DNA of 64,000 nucleotides. Source: KBS50 sp042434095. GTDB taxonomy: Bacteria > Actinomycetota > Actinomycetes > Mycobacteriales > Micromonosporaceae. Below, piece after piece: positions 25,076 through 32,674 of the stretch (its first letter is position 1; each line of letters starts with the position of its first letter). The notes beneath the pieces are model-generated. The model did no database searches. It had not been told where the DNA came from and saw only the letters and a program-made list of their open reading frames with translations. The translations under genes and the position numbers were made by a program. The stretch is taken from NCBI RefSeq assembly GCF_042434095.1, contig NZ_JBHLUE010000011.1:620001-684000 (forward strand), read 5' to 3'.

Positions 25076-25582
25076 TCAGCGGCCGGGATAGTCGCCCGGC
25101 CGGGCGCCGGGATTGGCGTTCAACCAGGAGAGATAGTCGTTGTACGCGGTCAGCGCGGGGTCCTGCGCCGGCTCGGCCGCTCCGGCGGCCCGGTGCACCC
25201 GGACGGGACGGCGGAAGCCCGGGGTGGTCCCGTTCGAGGGCCGGGCCGAGGCGTCCCGGTCGGTCCGGCCGATCCGGTCTGTCCGGCCGAGCCGGTCGGC
25301 CCGGTCGGCCTGGTCGATCCGGTCGGCTCGGTCGGCTCGGTCGATCCGGTCGGCCTGGTCGGCTCGGTCGGTTCGGTCGCGCAGGGTGTGCCGGACCTCC
25401 CGCCACCAGAGGAAGAGCACAAATCCGGCGAAAACCGGCCACTCGACAGCGTACCCCCAGCTCAGGGTGTTGCCGCCCGCGGCCCGGCTCAGCTGCCACC
25501 AGCCCAGCCCGAGAAAGCCGGCGACCAGCAGCGCCGTCAGTGCGTGCCGCACCAACCACGCCGGGGTCACCAGCCGTCTCAT
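25076..25582 (-). CDS. Membrane protein with Asp-Arg triplet repeats
   Basis: 168 residues. Two hydrophobic segments (HALTALLVAGFLGLGWWQL and VEWPVFAGFVLFLWW) occupy the first 60 residues. Residues about 68-108 are a run of roughly 13 three-residue units (DRA, DQA, DRI, DRL), predicted to be highly charged and probably helical or disordered. The tail ALTAYNDYLSWLNANP is the more conserved part of a family of actinobacterial hypothetical membrane proteins found beside DUF3817 genes. Function unknown. ATG 25582; the DUF3817 gene follows it. Confidence 0.75.
   Translation of the reverse strand: MRRLVTPAWLVRHALTALLVAGFLGLGWWQLSRAAGGNTLSWGYAVEWPVFAGFVLFLWWREVRHTLRDRTDRADQADRIDRADRADRIDQADRADRLGRTDRIGRTDRDASARPSNGTTPGFRRPVRVHRAAGAAEPAQDPALTAYNDYLSWLNANPGARPGDYPGR
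25249..25381. repeat. 9-bp coding repeat (Asp-Arg-Ala triplets)
   Basis: The nine-base period GGTCGGCTC and variants runs about 13 times inside the membrane protein gene and encodes the triplet Asp-Arg/Gln-Ala/Ile. Because the period is a multiple of three, copy-number change would keep the frame. Confidence 0.88.
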
Positions 25583-25708
25583 GGCATCGAGGGTACCGGC
25601 GCGCGGGATCGTCTCCGACGGGACGTCGTAGCCGCCCGGCCGGGTTTGGCGGCGGCGCCCACGGGCAACGGTCTATCCGGCAGCGAAACGAGACACCGGG
25701 AGCGAGAC

Positions 25709-26050
25709 ATGACCGAGCCCGTACGCGGGGAGTTCCCGCCGGCCGGCGGCCGGCTGGCGGACGACAGCCCGGAGCAGCGGGTGCCCGAGTGGGGGCCGGA
25801 CCCGGTGGCGGTCCCGGACCTGGGCCCCGCGGACACCGACATCCTCGGGGTGGACCCGGCCGAGCTGGGCGACGAGGACCTGCTGCGCGAGCTGCACAGC
25901 CTGCACCGCACCCGGCTGGACACGCTCCGGCACGCCGCCGACTCGGCGCTGGCCAACCACCTGCGCCGGACGGCCGACCTGGAGACCGAGTATCTGACCC
26001 GCTTCCCCGGTCGGGAGGTCGACCCCCATCGCCTCCGGGACGGCGAATGA
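25709..26050 (+). CDS. Conserved hypothetical protein (DUF6158-like)
   Basis: 113 residues, acidic N-terminal half and a helical C-terminal half. The block ILGVDPAELGDEDLLRELHS followed by LHRTRLDTLRH and LETEYLTRFP is a signature I associate with DUF6158 actinobacterial proteins, though the number is from memory. No membrane segment or signal. The stop overlaps the next start (ATGA), so it is coupled to the SRPBCC-like gene. Function unknown. Confidence 0.7.
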   Translation: MTEPVRGEFPPAGGRLADDSPEQRVPEWGPDPVAVPDLGPADTDILGVDPAELGDEDLLRELHSLHRTRLDTLRHAADSALANHLRRTADLETEYLTRFPGREVDPHRLRDGE

Positions 26051-26388
26051 CCGGGTCCGGGCTGACGGCGCAGGCCGAGCGCGGCATGTCGGCGCCGCCG
26101 GAGGTGGTGTTCAACACCGCCATCGATCCGAACCGGGTCGACGCCTGGCTTCCGGAGCGGCTGCGGGACGGCTCGCGCCGGCCGGAGTGGGACGCCAAGC
26201 TGACCGCCCGGTGGAGCGTCGACGGCTGGTCCGCCCGGTTGTGGGTAAGACCGGAGACGCCCGGCGGCGCGCTGGTCTGCCTCGAACTCGTGGCCGACGG
26301 ATCCGATGAGGCGCGGCTCACCGACCTCGCCGAGACCACCCTGGCGAACCTCGCGCGCGAGGTCGCCGACAACCTGAACGCCGGCTGA
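26047..26388 (+). CDS. SRPBCC-like small protein
   Basis: 113 residues; the opening strand-helix pattern (RGMSAPPEVVFNTAIDPNRV followed by AWLPERL) and the strands WSVDGWSARLWV and GALVCLELVADG resemble a START/SRPBCC hydrophobic-ligand fold, although it is shorter than the usual 140-150 residues. It overlaps the preceding gene by four bases and is followed after 18 bases by the DUF1360 gene. Ligand and role unknown. Confidence 0.6.
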   Translation: MTGSGLTAQAERGMSAPPEVVFNTAIDPNRVDAWLPERLRDGSRRPEWDAKLTARWSVDGWSARLWVRPETPGGALVCLELVADGSDEARLTDLAETTLANLAREVADNLNAG

Positions 26389-26406
26389 CGAGGGAGATCG
26401 GGACGA

Positions 26407-26961
26407 ATGAGCATCGCGGACAGGATCGGTCGGCTCCGGCGGGCGTACGCGCCGCACGAGCATCGCCCGCTGGACGGGTACCTGGTCTCGATGACCACGT
26501 ACACGGGGGTGACGGCGGCCATCGCCGGCCTGGTCAAGGCGACGGGCCGGCCCGTACCCGAGCGCCCGGCCGCCGCCGATGTGGTGCTGCTGTCCATCGC
26601 CACCCACAAGCTGAGCCGGTTGCTCGCCAAGGATGCGGTCACCAGCCCGCTGCGGGCCCCGTTCACCCGGTACGACCGCCCGATCGGCAGCGGCGAGGTG
26701 ATGGAACAGGTACGGGACGACGGGAGCAGCACCCGGCACGCCATCGGCGAGCTGCTGAGCTGCCCGTTCTGCCTGGCCGTCTGGGTGGCCACCGGGTTGA
26801 CCGGCGGGCTCGTGCTGGCCCCCCGGCTGACCCGGCTGGTGGCCACCGCGCTCACCGCCGTGGCCGCGTCGGACTTCCTGCAGATGGGGTACGCCGTCGC
26901 CCAGCAGGCCGCGGAGGGGCACCCGGACCCGCCCGGGAAGGACTACGGCGAGGCCGGCTGA
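26407..26961 (+). CDS. DUF1360 membrane protein
   Basis: 184 residues with hydrophobic segments around residues 28-45, 58-72, 118-135 and 140-160. The block LSCPFCLAVWVA, with two cysteines at the start of a membrane helix, is the DUF1360 hallmark. GAGGGAG precedes the ATG. Last gene of the 25709-26961 operon and followed by a very strong terminator. Function unknown. Confidence 0.85.
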   Translation: MSIADRIGRLRRAYAPHEHRPLDGYLVSMTTYTGVTAAIAGLVKATGRPVPERPAAADVVLLSIATHKLSRLLAKDAVTSPLRAPFTRYDRPIGSGEVMEQVRDDGSSTRHAIGELLSCPFCLAVWVATGLTGGLVLAPRLTRLVATALTAVAASDFLQMGYAVAQQAAEGHPDPPGKDYGEAG

Positions 26962-26983
26962 GCGGCCCGCTCACCGGCGCAGG

Positions 26984-27019
26984 AAGGGGGGCGCCCGCCG
27001 TGCGGCGGGCGCCCCCCTT
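26984..27019. terminator. Strong terminator between convergent genes
   Basis: Perfect 16-base arms beginning AAGGGGGGCG (26984-26999) and ending CGCCCCCCTT (27004-27019) around GTGC. It can serve the DUF1360 operon on the plus strand and the small acidic gene on the minus strand. Confidence 0.88.
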
Positions 27020-27034
27020 CGACGTACCTGCGGG

Positions 27035-27244
27035 TCAGCGCTGCATGCCCGACCAACCGCGGGGGGACTCGGGCTCGCGGTCGCCCGCGTCCGCGTCGGT
27101 GATGACGTCGTCGGAGACCGCGGTCTCGTCGTGCTCGCCGGCGAAGTCGGGGTCCCCGTCCGGGTCGGGCTGGTTCCGGGGCTGGCCGATGGCCGGCAGG
27201 CTCTCGTCCGCGGGGTCGTGATCGGGAAGGTCGGTCGTGCTCAT
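27035..27244 (-). CDS. Small acidic hypothetical protein
   Basis: 69 residues, rich in Asp, Glu and Pro (SDDVITDADAGDREPE) with no hydrophobic core, so probably disordered. GAGGAG lies four bases before ATG 27244 and a terminator follows the stop, both supporting a real gene. I do not recognise a family. Confidence 0.6.
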   Translation of the reverse strand: MSTTDLPDHDPADESLPAIGQPRNQPDPDGDPDFAGEHDETAVSDDVITDADAGDREPESPRGWSGMQR

Positions 27245-27262
27245 CGAACTCCTCAGCCGGTG

Positions 27263-27365
27263 GATGATGCCTGGACGACTCGTGCCGCTCGGTGATGCCT
27301 GGCCGACTCGCGCATGCCTGGACGGCTCGCGCCGGTCGGTGATGCCTGTGCGACTCGCGCCGGTC
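27263..27365. repeat. Imperfect 28-30 bp tandem repeats
   Basis: Four diverged copies of a unit with core GATGCCTGGCCGACTCGCG, some followed by CCGGTCGGT, fill the gap upstream of the small acidic gene. No function visible. Confidence 0.65.
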
Positions 27366-27429
27366 GGCGCCGGGGCGCCAACCGGGGATGGCCGGGGTTG
27401 TCCGGGCGCCGCCCCGACCGGATCCGAGC

Positions 27430-27636
27430 TCAGCCGGCGGTGCCGCCGAGCAGTTCGGCGGCCTCGTCGACGGCGTACTCGCCCTCGGGCATCGCGGTGA
27501 TCCGGGTGAGCAGGTCCGCCGGCATGTCGGCCGCGACGGCGCGCCGGTGGATCTCGGCCTGCGTCACCCGTTCCTGCCCGGACCACAGGTCGTCGAGCAG
27601 GTCGTCGAGTCGCTGTTGGGACATCGCGTCGGTCAC
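27430..27636 (-). CDS. Small conserved hypothetical protein
   Basis: 68 residues, predicted mostly helical: QRLDDLLDDLWSGQERVTQA, then HRRAVAADMPADLLTRI and a final GEYAVDEAAELLGG. The look is of a small regulatory or adaptor protein, but I recognise no family. GTG 27636 or the ATG at 27624 could be the start; neither has a strong ribosome site. Convergent with nothing; the candidate small RNA lies upstream in the opposite direction. Confidence 0.55.
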   Translation of the reverse strand: MTDAMSQQRLDDLLDDLWSGQERVTQAEIHRRAVAADMPADLLTRITAMPEGEYAVDEAAELLGGTAG

Positions 27637-27769
27637 GGCTCCGAGCTACCCGGCGGGAAGGGGGTCAAACCCGCGCGCAGTGGCGCCGGTCACAGTACGC
27701 CCCGGAACAACCGGGCACCCGGCGCCGTTGGAACGACTGTCGGTGTGATCAGTGTCCCCGGGCCTCACC

Positions 27770-27775
27770 TAAATT
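27770..27775 (+). promoter_or_regulatory. -10 box TAAATT of the candidate small RNA
   Basis: TAAATT fits the actinobacterial TANNNT pattern and lies five bases before the first stem of the small RNA candidate (27781), the right distance for its start. A matching -35 box is not obvious. Confidence 0.45.
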
Positions 27776-27780
27776 GCCGT

Positions 27781-27885
27781 CGTGGAATACCGGTTCGGCC
27801 GGAGCCACGTCGCGCCACTCGCCGAGAGGCGACCTGCACACCGACCCGCGCCGCCCACGGCCCAGACCGTGGGCGGCGCACTTTT
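27781..27885 (+). ncRNA. Candidate small RNA of about 105 bases
   Basis: Three consecutive stems can be drawn: CGTGG (27781-27785) with CCACG (27805-27809) enclosing CCGGTTCGGCCGG; GTCGC (27809-27813) with GCGAC (27829-27833) enclosing CTCGCCGAG; and an 11-base perfect terminator stem (27850-27860 with 27867-27877) followed by GCACTTTTT. A TAAATT -10 box ends six bases upstream. No plausible protein gene ends at the terminator, so the transcript itself is the likely product. Not matched to any RNA family I know; 6C RNA was considered but the C-rich loops are absent. Confidence 0.5.
27850..27885 (+). terminator. Intrinsic terminator with T tract
   Basis: Perfect 11-base stem, six-base loop CCCAGA, then GCACTTTTT: the most textbook rho-independent terminator in the window. 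It ends the candidate small RNA and lies nine bases before a 54-bp repeat. Confidence 0.9.
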
Positions 27886-27894
27886 TACCCGCCT

Positions 27895-27948
27895 GCAAGG
27901 AAGGGCCCCTTGTTATCGCTTCCGGTATAGCAGGGGCCCCCTGTTAAC
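27895..27948 (+). repeat. 54-bp dispersed palindromic repeat, copy B
   Basis: Begins GCAAGGAAGGGCCCC, contains TTATCGCT and ends GTTAAC; same length as the other three copies. Forward orientation. It pairs in inverted orientation with copy C at 28370, and the two bracket the 28000-28278 gene. Confidence 0.92.
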
Positions 27949-27999
27949 GGCTCACGCCGCTGTTGACGCGCCACGCCGCCCGGCCGGGGCCGATCCGGC

Positions 28000-28278
28000 T
28001 CAGTCCGGCGGCTCCACCCCGGCGGCCTCGGCCGACGTGCGGTGCTCGAGGACGGTGTCCGGCGCGGCGCGCTGGTCCGCCTCCCGGAGGTCCGAGTCGG
28101 CGAGGATCGCCTCCGCCTGCGCCTCCGGGTCCGCGCTGCCCGCGGCGCGCTCCTCGGGGAGCAGATGCTCCGCCCGCGACTCCACCCGCTCGTCCGCGTC
28201 GCCGCCGTGCCCGCTCATGGCGTCCGCGCCGCCGCTGTGCTGACTCATGCCGTCCGCGCTGCCGCTGTGCTCACTCAT
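28000..28278 (-). CDS. Small hypothetical protein with N-terminal repeats, bracketed by inverted 54-bp elements
   Basis: 92 residues. The first 30 are three imperfect ten-residue units (MSEHSGSADG, MSQHSGGADA, MSGHGGDADE), each starting with a methionine codon, so the true start could be any of three. The conserved-looking core is LLPEERAAGSADPEAQAEAI followed by LADSDLREAD, a helical acidic motif seen in small actinobacterial proteins of unknown function. No ribosome site is evident before any of the starts. Copies B and C of the 54-bp repeat flank it in opposite orientations. Confidence 0.6.
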   Translation of the reverse strand: MSEHSGSADGMSQHSGGADAMSGHGGDADERVESRAEHLLPEERAAGSADPEAQAEAILADSDLREADQRAAPDTVLEHRTSAEAAGVEPPD

Positions 28279-28369
28279 GGGTCGGAGTCTTACCCGGACC
28301 CCGTGCGGGACGCACCCCCTTCGGGCTACCGCGTGCGGACCTCGGCCGGGTCCACGGGGGACCGGTGCG

Positions 28370-28423
28370 GTTAACAGGGGACCCTTCCTCTACCGAAAGC
28401 GATAACAAGGGGCCCTTCCTTGC
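28370..28423 (-). repeat. 54-bp dispersed palindromic repeat, copy C
   Basis: Reverse-orientation copy beginning GTTAACAGGGG and ending CCCTTCCTTGC, with the shared AGCGATAA core; one half has GGGACCC in place of GGGGCCC. It lies upstream of the M16 peptidase gene. Confidence 0.9.
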
Positions 28424-28479
28424 ACGGCGGGCCGGCACGGGGGCGGGCCAGCCGAGTGGAGATCCGCTAACGTCGGGGG

Positions 28480-29772
28480 ATGCCCGAGACCGGTTACCCC
28501 TGGCCGATCGAACAGACCCGCTTGGACAACGGCCTGCGCGTGGTGGTGAGCGAGGACCATACGACGCCGGTGGTCGCGGTCAACCTCTGGTACGACGTCG
28601 GCGCGCGGCACGAGCCGGAGGGGCAGAGCGGCTTCGCCCACCTCTTCGAACATCTCATGTTCGAGGGCTCGGTCAACGTGGCCAAGACCGAGCACTTCCG
28701 GCTGCTGCAGGGCGCCGGCGGCTCGCTCAACGCCACCACCAACTCGGACCGCACCAACTACTTCGAGACCGTGCCGGCCGAGCACCTCGCCCTGGCGCTG
28801 TGGCTTGAGGCCGACCGGATGGGCGGCCTCGTCCCGGCGCTCACCACCGAGAAGCTGGACAACCAGCGGGAGGTGGTCAAGAACGAGCGGCGGCAGCGGT
28901 ACGAGAACGTCCCGTACGGCGACGCCTGGCTGCGGCTGCTGCCCCTGCTCTACCCGCCCGGCCACCCGTACCATCACCCGACGATCGGTTCGATGGCCGA
29001 CCTCAACGCGGCCGACCTGGCGACGTTCCAGGCGTTCCACCGCACCTACTACGCGCCCAACAACGCGGTGCTCACGGTCGTCGGCGACACCACGCCGGCC
29101 GAGGTGCACGAGCTGGCCGAGCGCTACTTCGGCGGCCTCGAGCCGCGACCGGACATCCCGCCGGCGCCCGACGGGAGCGTGGTCCCGGCCGCCGGCCGGC
29201 CGGTGGGGGCGACGGTGGTGGCGGCCGTACCGGCGCCGAAGGTCTTCCTGGCGCACCGCACGGCCGAGTTCGGCACGCCCGGCTACGACGCCGCCACCGT
29301 GCTGGCCGCGGTGCTGGGCAGCGGCCGGGGCAGCCGGCTCTACCAGCGAATCGCCGACGGGCGCCGGCTCGCCCAGCCGGACAGCGTCGAGGCCTACGGG
29401 GTCGACCTGCGCTGGGCGCCCGCGCCGCTCATCGTCGAGGCCACCGCCCGGGCCGGGATCACCGCCGACGAGCTGGCGGACGGGCTGGCCGAGGTGCTCG
29501 ACGGGCTGGCCGCCGAGCCGCCCACCGGCGCGGAGCTGGACCGGGTCCGGGCCCTGCTCACCACGGCCTGGTGGCGGCAACTGGCCACCTTCGAGGGCCG
29601 GGCGGACACCCTCGGCCGGTACGCCACGCAGTTCGGCGACCCGGCCCGGGCCGCCGACCGGCTGCCCGCGTGGCTGGCCGTGACCGAGCAGCAGGTGGCC
29701 GAGGTGGCCGCCGAACTGCTCCGTCCCGAGGACCGGGTCACCCTCACCTACCTGCCCGAGGAGGACGCGTGA
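28480..29772 (+). CDS. M16 zinc metallopeptidase (catalytic subunit)
   Basis: 430 residues, inverzincin family. The zinc motif HLFEH lies near residue 55 and the third ligand glutamate in NERRQRYEN about 75 residues later. The fold continues with FYxxxYAPNNAVLTVVGD-type segments (here RTYYAPNNAVLTVVGD) and a C-terminal pseudo-repeat. No signal peptide, so probably cytoplasmic. TAACGT lies six bases before the ATG and there is no proper ribosome site, suggesting a leaderless message. It overlaps the next gene by four bases, whose product lacks the zinc motif; the two probably form a heterodimeric protease. Confidence 0.92.
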   Translation: MPETGYPWPIEQTRLDNGLRVVVSEDHTTPVVAVNLWYDVGARHEPEGQSGFAHLFEHLMFEGSVNVAKTEHFRLLQGAGGSLNATTNSDRTNYFETVPAEHLALALWLEADRMGGLVPALTTEKLDNQREVVKNERRQRYENVPYGDAWLRLLPLLYPPGHPYHHPTIGSMADLNAADLATFQAFHRTYYAPNNAVLTVVGDTTPAEVHELAERYFGGLEPRPDIPPAPDGSVVPAAGRPVGATVVAAVPAPKVFLAHRTAEFGTPGYDAATVLAAVLGSGRGSRLYQRIADGRRLAQPDSVEAYGVDLRWAPAPLIVEATARAGITADELADGLAEVLDGLAAEPPTGAELDRVRALLTTAWWRQLATFEGRADTLGRYATQFGDPARAADRLPAWLAVTEQQVAEVAAELLRPEDRVTLTYLPEEDA

Positions 29773-31115
29773 AGCTGATCGCCGAACGTCCCGGTCCCGG
29801 CGCCACCCGGCCGTACCGGTTCCCGGCCGTGACCCGCCGCTCGGTCGCCGGCGGCGAGGTGGTGGCCGCCGACCTGCCGGGCCACAACCTGGCCGTGGCG
29901 GTCCTGCTGCTGGACGCCGGGGCGCTGCGCGAACCCGTCGGCCGCGAGGGTGTGGCCCGGGTGCTGGCCAAGGCCATCGAGGAGGGCACCACGGCCCGCG
30001 ACGCGGGCGCGTACGCGCTGGCCCTGGAGGGCCTCGGCACCGGCCTGTCGGTGGACCTGGACTGGGACTCGTTCCGGGCCGGCGTGCAGGTGCCGGTGGA
30101 GCGGCTGGCGGACGCGGTCGAGCTGCTGGCCGAGGCCGTACGGACGCCGCGGCTGGATCCGGCGGACGTCGAGCGGGTTCGTGACGACGAGGCCACCGCG
30201 GTCCGGATGCGCTGGGCCAACCCGGGTCCGCGGGCTGACGCCGCGCTCCGGGCCGACCTGTTCGGCGCGCAGCTGCGACACGGCCGGCCGATGGACGGGG
30301 ATCCGCGCTCGGTGGCGGCCGTGACGGTTGACGACGTGACCGGGTTTCACGCCGACTGGTTCGCTCGGCCCGGCACCCTGATCGTGGCCGGCGACCTGTC
30401 CCGGCTCGACCTCGACGCGCTCGGCAGGACGGCCTTCGGCGGCGCCGGTGGCGCGCCGACCGGCGCCGAACCGCCGCTGTCCGCCCCGATCCGCGAGCGG
30501 CGCCGGATCGTGCTGGTCGACCGGCCCGGTTCCGTGCAGTCCACGCTCCGGCTGGGTCATCCGGCGCCGGACCGCGCGCACCCCGACCACGTCCCCATGA
30601 CGCTGGCCGGCACCGTGCTCGGCGGCGCCTTCACGTCCCGGCTCAACCATCTGATCCGCGAGGTCCGCGGCTACACGTACGGCATCCGGGCCGACTTCGG
30701 GCAGTCCCGCCGGTTCGGGCGGTTCGTGGTGGCCTCCGGGGTGCAGACCGCGGTGACCACGCCGGCCCTGGTCGATGCGGTCGGCGAGATCAGCCGTACC
30801 CGGGCCGACGGGGTGACCGAGGAGGAGCTCGCGGTGGCCCGGTCCTGGCGGGCCGGGCAGCTCTCGGTGGAGCTGCAGACGCCGCGCGCGATCGCCAGCG
30901 CGCTCACCACCCTGGTGGTGTTCGGGCTGCCGGACGACTACCACGCCCGGCTGCGGGAGCAGTTGCTCGCGGCCACCGTGGCCGAGGTCTCTGCGGCGGC
31001 CGCCACGCACCTGCATCCGGATGGTCTCACCCTGGTGGTCGAGGGCGACGCCGCGGTGATCCGGGACGAGCTGACGGCCAGCGGGCTCGGCGAGGTGGTC
31101 GATGTCGCACTCTGA
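29769..31115 (+). CDS. M16-family partner lacking the zinc site
   Basis: 448 residues with the same double inverzincin fold as its neighbour, but the position of the HxxEH motif reads EGVARVLAKAIEEGT, so zinc cannot be bound. It keeps the C-terminal RGYTYGIRADF block, whose arginine and tyrosine complete the active site of the catalytic partner in heterodimeric M16 enzymes and in mitochondrial processing peptidase. GTG 29769 overlaps the stop of the catalytic subunit (GTGA), guaranteeing coupled synthesis. Confidence 0.9.
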   Translation: MKLIAERPGPGATRPYRFPAVTRRSVAGGEVVAADLPGHNLAVAVLLLDAGALREPVGREGVARVLAKAIEEGTTARDAGAYALALEGLGTGLSVDLDWDSFRAGVQVPVERLADAVELLAEAVRTPRLDPADVERVRDDEATAVRMRWANPGPRADAALRADLFGAQLRHGRPMDGDPRSVAAVTVDDVTGFHADWFARPGTLIVAGDLSRLDLDALGRTAFGGAGGAPTGAEPPLSAPIRERRRIVLVDRPGSVQSTLRLGHPAPDRAHPDHVPMTLAGTVLGGAFTSRLNHLIREVRGYTYGIRADFGQSRRFGRFVVASGVQTAVTTPALVDAVGEISRTRADGVTEEELAVARSWRAGQLSVELQTPRAIASALTTLVVFGLPDDYHARLREQLLAATVAEVSAAAATHLHPDGLTLVVEGDAAVIRDELTASGLGEVVDVAL

Positions 31116-31145
31116 GCCGGCCCGCCGCTCGGTAGCCTGGATCAC

Positions 31146-32168
31146 ATGAGAATCGGCATCGTAGGGGCCACCGGCCAGGTCGGCGGCATGATGCGGCGGC
31201 TGCTGGCCGAGCGGGACTTCCCGGTCGACGAGCTCCGGCTGTTCGCCTCGGCGCGCTCCGCCGGCCGCACGCTGTCCTTCCGGGACGTCGAGCTCCCGGT
31301 GGAGGACGCGGCCACGGCCGATTACCGCGGGCTGAACCTGGCGTTCTTCTCGGCCGGCAAGGGCGCCTCCCGGGAGCTGGCTCCGCGGGTGGCTGGCGCC
31401 GGCGCCGTGGTGGTGGATAACTCGTCCGCCTGGCGGATGGACCCGGACGTGCCGCTGGTGGTGGCCGAGGTCAACCCGCACGCCGCCGCCGTGCGGCCGC
31501 GGGGCATCATCGCCAATCCGAACTGCTCCACCATGGCCGCCATGCCCGTGCTGCGCCCGCTGCACGCCGAGGCCGGCCTGACCGCCATGGTCGTCTCGAC
31601 GTACCAGGCGGTCTCCGGCGCCGGGCTGGCCGGCGTGGCCGAGCTGGACGAGCAGGTCCGCAAGGTGGCCGAGCAGGCCGCCGCGCTCACCCTCGACGGC
31701 GCCGCCGTGCACTTCCCGGCCCCCCGCACCTTCGCGGCGCCGATCGCGTTCAACGTGCTGCCGCTGGCCGGTTCCCTGGTGGACGACGGTTCGGCCGAAA
31801 CGGACGAGGAGCAGAAGCTCCGCAACGAGAGCCGCAAGATCCTGGAGATTCCCGACCTCGCCGTCTCCGCCACCTGCGTCCGGGTGCCGGTCTTCACCGG
31901 GCACTCGCTGCAGGTCAACGCCCGGTTCGCCGTCCCGCTGGCGCCGGAGCGCGCCCGTGAGCTGCTGGCGGACGCGCCGGGCGTGGTGCTGGCCGACGTG
32001 CCGACCCCGCTGCGGGCGGCGGGCCAGGACCCGACGTACGTGGGCCGGATCCGACGCGACGACACCGTGCCGAACGGGTTGGCGCTGTTCTGCTCGGGGG
32101 ACAACCTGCGCAAGGGCGCGGCGCTCAACGCCGTGCAGATCGGCGAGCTGGTGGCGGCGGAGGCGTGA
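31146..32168 (+). CDS. asd: Aspartate-semialdehyde dehydrogenase
   Basis: 340-residue NADP enzyme reducing aspartyl phosphate to aspartate semialdehyde, the branch point to lysine, diaminopimelate, threonine and methionine. N-terminal RIGIVGATGQVGGMM binds NADP; the active cysteine is in NPNCSTM near residue 126; the histidine lies in CVRVPVFTGHS. TAGCCT ends eight bases before the ATG and no Shine-Dalgarno site is present, so a leaderless transcript is likely. The aspartokinase gene that often precedes asd is not here. Confidence 0.95.
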   Translation: MRIGIVGATGQVGGMMRRLLAERDFPVDELRLFASARSAGRTLSFRDVELPVEDAATADYRGLNLAFFSAGKGASRELAPRVAGAGAVVVDNSSAWRMDPDVPLVVAEVNPHAAAVRPRGIIANPNCSTMAAMPVLRPLHAEAGLTAMVVSTYQAVSGAGLAGVAELDEQVRKVAEQAAALTLDGAAVHFPAPRTFAAPIAFNVLPLAGSLVDDGSAETDEEQKLRNESRKILEIPDLAVSATCVRVPVFTGHSLQVNARFAVPLAPERARELLADAPGVVLADVPTPLRAAGQDPTYVGRIRRDDTVPNGLALFCSGDNLRKGAALNAVQIGELVAAEA

Positions 32169-32596
32169 TGGCTCAGGACGCGTTGCTCGACCTGGTGGCG
32201 GCCCGCAAGCTGGGCGTGCTGGCCACGATCAAGCGGAACGGGCGGCCGCAGCTGTCCAACGTCAACTACGCGCTGGACCCGGGGCGCAAGCTGATCCGGG
32301 TGTCGGTCACCGACGACCGGGCCAAGGTGGCCAACCTGCGCCGCGACCCCCGGGCCAGCCTCCAGGTGAGCAGCCCGGACGGCTGGGCGTACGCGGTGGT
32401 CGAGGCGGCCGCCGACCTCACCCCGGTGGCCGCCCGGGGTGACGACGCCACCGTGGCCGAGCTGATCGAGCTCTACCGGGCCGTACAGGGCGAGCATCCC
32501 GACTGGGACGATTACCGCCGGGCCATGGTGGCCGACCGCCGGCTGGTGCTGCGCCTGCACATCGAGCGCGTCTACGGGATCCCCCCGCGCGACTGA
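32168..32596 (+). CDS. PPOX-class F420-dependent oxidoreductase
   Basis: 142-residue split-barrel flavin/deazaflavin enzyme (pyridoxamine oxidase-like). Typical segments: GVLATIKRNGRPQLSNVNYA near the N-terminus, IRVSVTDDRAKVANLRRDPR with the basic cofactor-binding residues, and a C-terminal LVLRLHIERVYG. The basic RAKVANLRRDP stretch favours F420 over FMN. It starts on the last base of the asd stop (ATG; a GTG at 32165 is possible), so it is cotranslated with asd. Substrate unknown. Confidence 0.85.
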   Translation: MAQDALLDLVAARKLGVLATIKRNGRPQLSNVNYALDPGRKLIRVSVTDDRAKVANLRRDPRASLQVSSPDGWAYAVVEAAADLTPVAARGDDATVAELIELYRAVQGEHPDWDDYRRAMVADRRLVLRLHIERVYGIPPRD

Positions 32597-32674
32597 CCGT
32601 CATCACGCCCCGTTACGTCGGCGCGACCCTGGGTATGCCGCGGGCACACCGGCAGTGAGAGGGGAGCCAACGCG

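Noticed and set aside
25240..25390. Asp-Arg repeat region as a separate repeat protein or shadow
   Set aside because: It is in frame with two convincing membrane helices upstream and a conserved tail downstream, so it is part of the membrane protein.
27782..28243. Open frame from a GTG reading across the small RNA, its terminator and the 54-bp repeat
   Set aside because: A protein gene would have to run through a perfect T-tract terminator and a repeat; no family match and no ribosome site.
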